Shown here: positions 57,779-64,000 of the stretch, in pieces | How positions within the stretch are numbered: the first letter of the stretch is position 1 | Layout of the letters: each line of letters begins with the position of its first letter | Assembly: GCF_029407905.1 (NCBI RefSeq) | Contig: NC_073641.1 | Span: 16,289,001-16,353,000 of the forward strand | Length of the DNA: 64,000 nt | From: Bubalus kerabau | Lineage: Eukaryota; Chordata; Mammalia; Artiodactyla; Bovidae | Direction of reading: 5' to 3' | The notes under the pieces: generated by a model | The model's input: only the letters and a program-made list of their open reading frames with translations | Told to the model about the DNA's origin: nothing | Database searches by the model: none | Position numbers and translations under genes: made by a program

Positions 57779-59745
57779 AGGTGACTCTAATTGGAAGCAG
57801 AAAGGAACCCCTTGAAGACCTGGCTATGGTTCCTTTATCCTAATGCCTCTTCCTTTACCACTTATTTTTGTTTCCTCGACGGAGAACTAGCCAATATCAT
57901 TGACCTGTGATTATTCCCACCGCCACCCCCAATCTGGTGAAGTTTTCCCATTTGTTTTAACTTTCTAATGAGGGTGTTAGAATATTGATTGTATTGTGAA
58001 ATCACATCAAAAATAAGAATGACCCTTTCAAAAACACTATTGATATCTGATGCTAATGAGGGATTCAAAATGAGAGGATATGGAACCAAGGGACTAGGAA
58101 GAACCTTGGGAAGTTAAATGGTCTTGCCAAGTTGAAAGTAAATTTGAATCCTGTGGGTTATGAGTTTCAAATGAAATTTCTGGGTTTAAATTTGTTGGTG
58201 ACTTTCCTGTTCAATAAAAAAGGACTTAAATGGCTTATAAAAAGGTTAAAAAAACTTATTGGGCATCAAACTGCTCTTACAAAACACCATCTTGAGGAGT
58301 TAAGTGTAAATGAATCAGAAACACATGGATCATATTTCCTTAAAAAATGCATATGGATTCAAAAATAAGAGGAAGAGGACTTGGCAAAACACTTTTTTTG
58401 TGTGGTGGCTGAACCCGAAACATTTGCAAGATATTTTGAGACATTCAAGGAATCCAAAATAAAACTAAACCTGTCCAGTCATACAAAAAAACAGAGAGTT
58501 CTCTGCAATGTGCATTTATCTCCGTGGGTCACTCACCACTCACTGAGCCTTCACCTTTGGCAAAGAACTATGGGATGAGCCAGCTTCTGTCTTAAGCAAC
58601 TTTGAATTTAAGTATAAGCAAATACACATAAGCAATAGAAACCTATTATAAGAGACTTAGGGTTTTACAAACATTTGGCATCATAACCCAAATCATACAG
58701 AAATTACAGACTGAGAAATACACAAGTGCTTTCATCCCATTCAACTCATCATCACCTGGTCCTTTTGATTAAAGTTAGATATAGTTGCAGAGTCTTACTT
58801 GCTTAAATGTTTTCTTAGCAAGTGTTTTTATGTCCTTTTAAATGTGTGTTCCAGCCCTCTTTCCTCCACCCTCTAGATTTGTGAGTGCTCAACAAATCTT
58901 GCTGACTGGTTTCCTGGAGCATGGGAGTGCTGAACAGTGTTTTGAAAGGGGGAGAGATGCTGTTTGGCAGAGGGGAGTAAGGCTAGATTCTGGGTTGGGG
59001 GGATGGCACACTGCGACAGTGCAGAGGCTCCAGAGAGTGAGTCATGTGTGGGGGTGACCACTGGCTTGCTTGCAGCAACCTGCCTGAGCCAGGGTGTCCT
59101 GGGAGGTGGAGGCAGTTAGGTGTGGGGAGGCCTAATATACTACATGTGAAGTCAACTGGAGGACAGGGGAGAATGATAAGAGAAAGCACAATTCTTTTTT
59201 TTTTTTCCCTCCAATATAGGATAAAGTGCTAAAGCACAGGACATTAATCTCTTTATTTCTTATCAGTGTCTTTTAAAACTGAAAAATATCCAAAGATAAA
59301 AATGAGTTAACTGTGTATGTATTGCTAGGATCCAGGAGATCATAAATTTGAAGAGGAACTTAGTAGGATTATGAAATGGACTAACGAGTTCTAAAGTGTT
59401 TGTGGGAAAGTGTAAAAAAATTAATGACTCGGAATCTTTTAAGACTGTTTTCTAGTTGTTAAACGTGAGTCTTATCTCTCCCATGATATTAGACAAGTAT
59501 TTAGGGCAAGGATAGTGTCATATATTTCCTGTGTATATTCTACTGGATAATACAACAGTGGGAATACACAAAGCATTATGCTTACTGAACTGAAGTGGAG
59601 TAAAAGGAGGTTGAGACCATATAAGATGAGGATATAATTGAATGTAAAGTCTGAAAAAAAAGATGCTATAATAGAACTGTTTTAACAGTGTCTCTGCTCT
59701 GAGTCCATTTGTTCATAGTTAATATAAAGAAATCAAAGGCCTTAC
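57779..59745. other. Intronic unique sequence near the CWC27 donor
   Basis: No gene or repeat recognised. 58850-59180 is GC-richer, with an AP-1 type TGAGTCA at 59038-59044; function unknown. Confidence 0.35.
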
Positions 59746-59849
59746 CATCCTTCATCATCTTCTACTTCTGTTTCAGAAATGTCATTTTCAGGAGTTTCAG
59801 CAATTGCTTGAGTGAGTTTAGATTTAAACTGGTTCAGCAGCGCAAGAGT
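59746..59849 (-). CDS. CWC27: CWC27 penultimate coding exon
   Basis: CWC27 is a spliceosome-associated, cyclophilin-type (PPIase-like) nuclear protein of the activated spliceosome that pairs with CWC22. This 104-nt exon encodes 34 whole codons plus two bases, from its C-terminal part; the reading includes ALLNQFKSKLTQAIAET followed by an acidic run ending EVEDDEG. Read on the minus strand, the acceptor is a pyrimidine-rich tract ending TTTCAG just above 59849. The donor is GGATG|GTAAGG at 59746/59745. The last two bases, TG, need a G from the next exon to give Trp, and the exon at 26833 supplies it. I recognise the peptide from the human protein as remembered, with about one difference (Ser where I recall Pro after NDI). 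The ORF is closed to both sides by the splice signals, so it is too short to stand out as an ORF. The preceding exon was not seen up to 64000. Confidence 0.93.
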
Positions 59850-60179
59850 CTGAAATAACAATTAGGACTGCTAAACTTCCTGATAAGGAGAAATATAATT
59901 TCAGAAGAGACACTTAAATTTAGTAGAAGAGAAAATATCCTTCCATAAAACAATTTTCTAACTTTGAAGGAAAATAATAAAACTGCCCTCCAATTATAAC
60001 CATGATTAATATTTACAAACCTTGACATTGCCCTGTTTGTATTTGCACTGACATTTTCCCCCAGGAATATGTGACTATTTCTGATTTGGGGGATATAAAC
60101 TTGTTTATATAGAAGACATTTAAACTTTAAAATGCATGCTTACTACGAGCTAAGTTTTTAGGGTACACAGGATAGGGAG

Positions 60180-60665
60180 GTATTAATACTTCACTAAGAA
60201 ATGTGAAATCAAAAACAAAACACCAACAACAAACAGTACTTTTCACTGAACAAATTTCCAAAAATGTAAAGATGTCGATGTTGGGAAAGGTGAAATGAAA
60301 GAACACATTAATTGTTGGAAGGTGGGTAAACTGGAGTGACATCTTTGGAAAGTTTTTTATACGTATCAGAAACAATAAATGCTCGCTGCCTTTGATTCAG
60401 TAATTCCAATCCTGGGAATACATGTAGAAAAATAATCTGAAACACCAAAAATGGCTTATGCAAGAGATGTACATTGCAGCAACATTCATACAAGTGAAAA
60501 AGGAAATGTTAAATGTCTACTTATAAGAAAATAGATAAATTTGGTAAAAAGCAGTGAATGTGTGATTACACTATTATTAAAACTATATTCATGAAGTATT
60601 CTATTGTTAAGTGAAAGAAGTAGGATATAACCATCACGTTGAGTGTATTTTTACAAAAAAGGGAC
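60180..60665 (+). mobile_element. Old L1M-like 3' region, sense
   Basis: GATTCAGTAATTCCAATCCTGG and GTACATTGCAGCAACATTCA are L1-like. Lies in the CWC27 intron upstream of the 59746 exon. Confidence 0.6.
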
Positions 60666-60918
60666 CAGTCCTCTGATTTTTTTTTGACTCCCATGCCCTT
60701 TACAGGTAAGAGGAAACAACAAGTGCCTGAAATATTAATCATATTGTCTCCAGCTATACCTTAAGAATTTGTTTCAGAATTTGAGCAGAGAAATCAGAAA
60801 AAAAATTCTACAGTTTTAGAAGGTACATAATTGTGAAATGGGATAAAATACCACCTGTCTAAAAAAAAAATCAAGTTTCTAATTAAGACGATGGCACAGT
60901 GAAATCAGTACTGAAATA

Positions 60919-61102
60919 CAGTTGGCCCCAAACAGCATAAGGGTGCCCGCCCTCTGAGCAGCTCAAAATCCGCCCTCTCTCTACTTCTGTGGTTATGCAA
61001 CCGTTCGTGGTTAGTCCAGGACTGTAGTATATATTTATTGAAAGAAATCTGAGTATAAGTGGACCCATGAAGTTCAAAGCTATGTTGCTCAAGGGCTAAC
61101 CG
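60919..61102 (-). mobile_element. Tigger-like (Tc1/mariner) nonautonomous element
   Basis: Inverted ends CAGTTGGCCC and GGGCTAACCG. TA dinucleotides flank both sides (60917-60918, 61103-61104). Interior GTATAAGTGGACCC is the reverse of the 35636 copy. Confidence 0.72.
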
Positions 61103-61109
61103 TACTTAC

Positions 61110-61930
61110 ATTTACAAGGGAAAATGTGTAATAGTTCAATGTGTAAAAAACAGATATAATAGTCATGGTAACTTGGAGGCTCCAGAATTTATCTAAAATA
61201 TCATTAAGACCACAGTTTATGAAAAAATTAAGTAGGTGTTGGTGGCCTAGAACCTAAGCTCGCTAAGACAGGTGGTGTCAAAATAACTAAAAGAAACAAA
61301 GGAAATTATTGTTAAAAAATGATAGGGAAAAGTGCCTTATATGTTTTTGTAAGATTTAATGCCTGCATAGACAATAGCTGAAAATATACACATTACCACA
61401 ATTGCTGAATGAGATGAGTTTTAAGGTAAAACTATAAATTCCTGTAGAATATCCTCATAAGCATTTTAAGGGCTGCTAGTGAGTTAGGGTTTAGATATTT
61501 TATTTGTTTCTAAAGTAGTAATTAAAGGATTAAGCTCTTCAAACAATGTTAATAAAGAAAATATCCTTTGTTTTAAAACCTTATTCATTAAAAAAAACCC
61601 GTTCTGCCTACAAACTTTTATTGCATTTGCTTTATAATATGGAAAGAAATTATTGTAGAAATATTAGAAAACACAGACAAGCAAAATAAAAATATCTACT
61701 ATCCCACCACTAAGAATTAGTAACCACTGTGGACATCTGGTATATATCCTACAGGGCTTCCTGTTTCTCTGTGTGTATATGTGTATGTGTTTATATATTT
61801 ATATATTTCATAAACACATATCTCTACATGGATGTATCTACAAACATGTATCTCTATCACTTAAAAGCAAACCCCATCAATTTTTAATGGTGGGTTTTCA
61901 CAAATTTGGAAATGTCTTCTCTGGGGACAT
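61110..61930. other. Intronic sequence, no recognised element
   Basis: AT-rich. A TATATT/TGTGTATG-rich stretch lies at 61770-61815. Confidence 0.35.
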
Positions 61931-61933
61931 AAA

Positions 61934-62007
61934 TAAAAATGAAAACAAAGGAGACTTCTTAGTGGAATGATAAAAATGAAAACAAAGGAGACTTCTTAGT
62001 GGAATGA
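61934..62007 (+). repeat. Perfect 37-bp tandem duplication
   Basis: Two identical units, 61934-61970 and 61971-62007, each starting TAAAAATGAAAAC and ending TAGTGGAATGA. Confidence 0.96.
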
Positions 62008-62156
62008 TTTTAAAACTTCCTAGAAAATTACTAGACATGGATCTTATTCTTTTGAGGTGAAAGTGGCAAGACAGTCTGTTTTTAGAGCCAACTAATGTGA
62101 TATTGGCATTTGCTCAGAGGAGAGCTGGGAATACGACAAGCAAAACACCTTTCTTT

Positions 62157-63760
62157 TTGTTGTTCAGTCGCCAAGTCATGCGTGACTCTTAGTGACTCCA
62201 TGGACTACAGCAGACCAGGCTCCCCGGTTCTCTCTATCTCCTACCTAGAGTTTGCTTCGATTCATGTCCACTGAGTCAGTGATGCTATCTAACCATCTTA
62301 TCTCCTGCAGCCCCTCTTCTCCTTTTGCTGTCAGTCTTCCTCAGCATCAGGATCTTTTCCAATGAGTGGGCTCTTTGCATCAAGCAGTGAAAATACTGGA
62401 GCTTCAGCTTCAACATCAGTCCTTCCAGTGAATATTCAACATCAGTCCTTCCAGGGTTGATTTTCTTTAGGACTGACTGGTTTGATCTCTTTGCAGTCCA
62501 AGGGACTCTTAAGAGTCTTCTCCAGCACCACAGTTCAAAAGCATCAATTCTTTGGCACTCAGCCTTTTTTATTGTCCAGTTCTCACATCTATACATGACA
62601 ACTGGAAAACCATACTTTTGACCATACAGACCATTGTTGGCAAAGTGATATCTCTGTTTTTTAATATGTTGTCTAGATTTGTCCTAGCCTTTCTTCCAAG
62701 GAGCAAGCTTCTTTTAATTTCATGGTTGCAGTCACTGTCCACAGTGATTTTGGAGCCCAAGAAAATAAAATTTTTTACTACTTCCACTTTTTCCCCTTCT
62801 ATTTGCCATGAAGTGATGGGAGTGAATGCCATGATCTTCGTTTTTTGAATGCTGAGTTTCAAGCCAGCTTTTTCACTTTCCTCTTTTACTTTCATCAAAA
62901 CTCTCTTTAGTTCCTCTTCCCTTTATGCCATTAGAGTAATATCATCTGCATATCTGCAGTTGTTGATATTTCTCCCGGCAACCTTGATTCTAGCTTTAAT
63001 TCATCCAGCATGGCATTTCATATGATGTATTCTGCATATAAGTTAAATAAGCAAGGTGACAATATACAGTCTTGTTGTACTCATTTCCCAATTTTGAACC
63101 AGTCTGCTATTCCATGTAAGGTTCTAACTGTTGCTTCTTGACTTGCAAATAGGTTTCTCAGGAGACAAGTAAGGTGGTATTCCCAGACAAATAAGTCTGG
63201 TATTCCCAACTCTTTAAGAATTGTCCACAGCTTGTTGTGATCCACACGGTCAAAAGATTTAGTTTAGTCAATGAAGCAGAAGTAGATGTTTTTCTGGAAC
63301 TTGCTTCCTTTCTCCATGATCCAATGAATGTTGGCAGTTTCATCTCTGGTTCCTCTGTCTCTTTGAAACCCAGCTTGTAAACCTAGAAGTTCCTGGTTCA
63401 CATACTGCTGAAGCCTAGCTTGAAGGATTTTGAGCATTATCTTGCTAGCATGTGAAACGACTGCAAATGTGCAGTAGCTTGAACATTCTTTGGCATTGTC
63501 TTTCTTTGGGATTGGAATGAAAACTGACCTTTACCAGTCCCATGGCCACTGCTGAGTTCTCCAAATTTTCTGACATATTCAGTGCAGCATTTCACATTCA
63601 GCATACCAGTCAATTTTACAACATTATCTTTTAGGATTTGAAATAGCTCAGCTGGAATTCCATCATCTCCACTAGCTCTGTTTGTAGTAATGTTTCCTAA
63701 GGTCCACTTGACTTCACACTCCAGGATGTCCAGCTCTAGGTGAGTGACCATACTGTTGTG
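62157..63760 (-). mobile_element. BovB LINE, antisense, about 1.6 kb
   Basis: 3' end at left, up through the RT to the linker start (about 63750, GTCCAGCTCTAGGTGAGTG). Frames are broken. A roughly 26-bp internal tandem repeat lies at 62410-62454 (TCAACATCAGTCCTTCCAG twice). Confidence 0.9.
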
Positions 63761-64000
63761 GTTCAGCTCAGCTCAGCTCAGTTCAGTCAGTCAGTTGTGT
63801 CCAACTCTTTGCAACACCATGGACTGCAGCATGCCAGGCTTTCATGTCCATTACCAACTCCCAGAGCTTGCTCAAACTCATGTCCATTAAGTTGGTGATG
63901 TCATCCCACCATCTCATCCTCTGTCATCCCCTTCTTCTCCTGCTTCATTCTTTCTCAGCATCAGGGTCTTTTCCAATAAGTCAGTTCTTCGCATTAGGTG
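63761..64000 (-). mobile_element. BovB 3' end, antisense, cut by window edge
   Basis: GCTCAGCTCAGCTCAGTTCAG start, then the BovB 3' UTR to the end of the window. It interrupts the preceding BovB, whose remainder may lie beyond 64000. Confidence 0.9.

Larger units (their letters stand above)
26834..59745 (-). other. CWC27: CWC27 last intron (32.9 kb)
   Basis: Bounded by a GT donor (59745-59744) and an AG acceptor (26835-26834) on the minus strand, between two exons that join in phase. The intron is filled with repeats and contains a processed SFT2D1 pseudogene in antisense orientation. No further CWC27 coding sequence is expected inside, because the flanking peptide segments are contiguous in the known protein. 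Confidence 0.88.

Noticed and set aside
1..64000. CRISPR arrays, operons, phage, integrons or prokaryotic defence systems
   Set aside because: The sequence is mammalian nuclear DNA; the direct repeats present are retroposons, target-site duplications and microsatellites.
1..64000. Endogenous retrovirus with LTR pair
   Set aside because: No paired LTRs, primer-binding site or gag/pol frames were seen; reverse transcriptase matches are L1 and BovB.

Overview
The window looks like nuclear DNA of a bovid ruminant (cattle, sheep or goat type; I cannot pick the species). The evidence is dense ruminant-specific repeats: BovB (RTE-type LINE) copies on both strands, Bov-tA and Bov-A2 SINEs, CHR-type tRNA-Glu SINEs and ruminant-like L1 3' ends. 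Older mammalian repeats (MIR, L2, MER5A-like hAT, Tigger-like) lie underneath. Almost all short open frames are repeat-derived or chance.

One real protein-coding gene is visible: CWC27, a cyclophilin-like spliceosome component, on the minus strand. Its last two coding exons lie at 59746-59849 (penultimate) and 26671-26833 (terminal, with stop). They join in phase across a 32.9-kb last intron. Earlier CWC27 exons were not seen and should lie beyond position 64000.

Region by region. 1-26600: sequence 3' of CWC27, AT-rich, with antisense L1 3' ends, CHR SINEs, a nested BovB pair (7516-9308), an orphan CpG island with CRE, NRF1 and GC-box motifs (10290-10650), a pyrimidine/CA microsatellite block (11779-12206), a foldback repeat (18230-18404) and a dispersed 159-bp duplication (20160/21312). 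26600-26833: CWC27 terminal exon and 3' UTR. 26834-59745: CWC27 last intron, packed with repeats. It holds an antisense processed pseudogene of SFT2D1 (33622-34647), a three-copy target-site array (31419-32111), a local inverted/direct duplication (36811-38351), a long antisense L1 with two nested insertions (39405-41960), and a mosaic BovB/L1 cluster (47725-54229). 59850-64000: upstream CWC27 intron with L1, Tigger-like and two BovB copies, the last cut by the window edge.

There is no prokaryotic content, no CRISPR array, no intact retrovirus, and no tRNA or rRNA gene that I can support. The items most worth checking are the orphan CpG island, the 36.8-38.35 kb rearrangement, and the nested or duplicated repeat structures. 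I see no convincing new biological system. All repeat family names are by eye and from memory.
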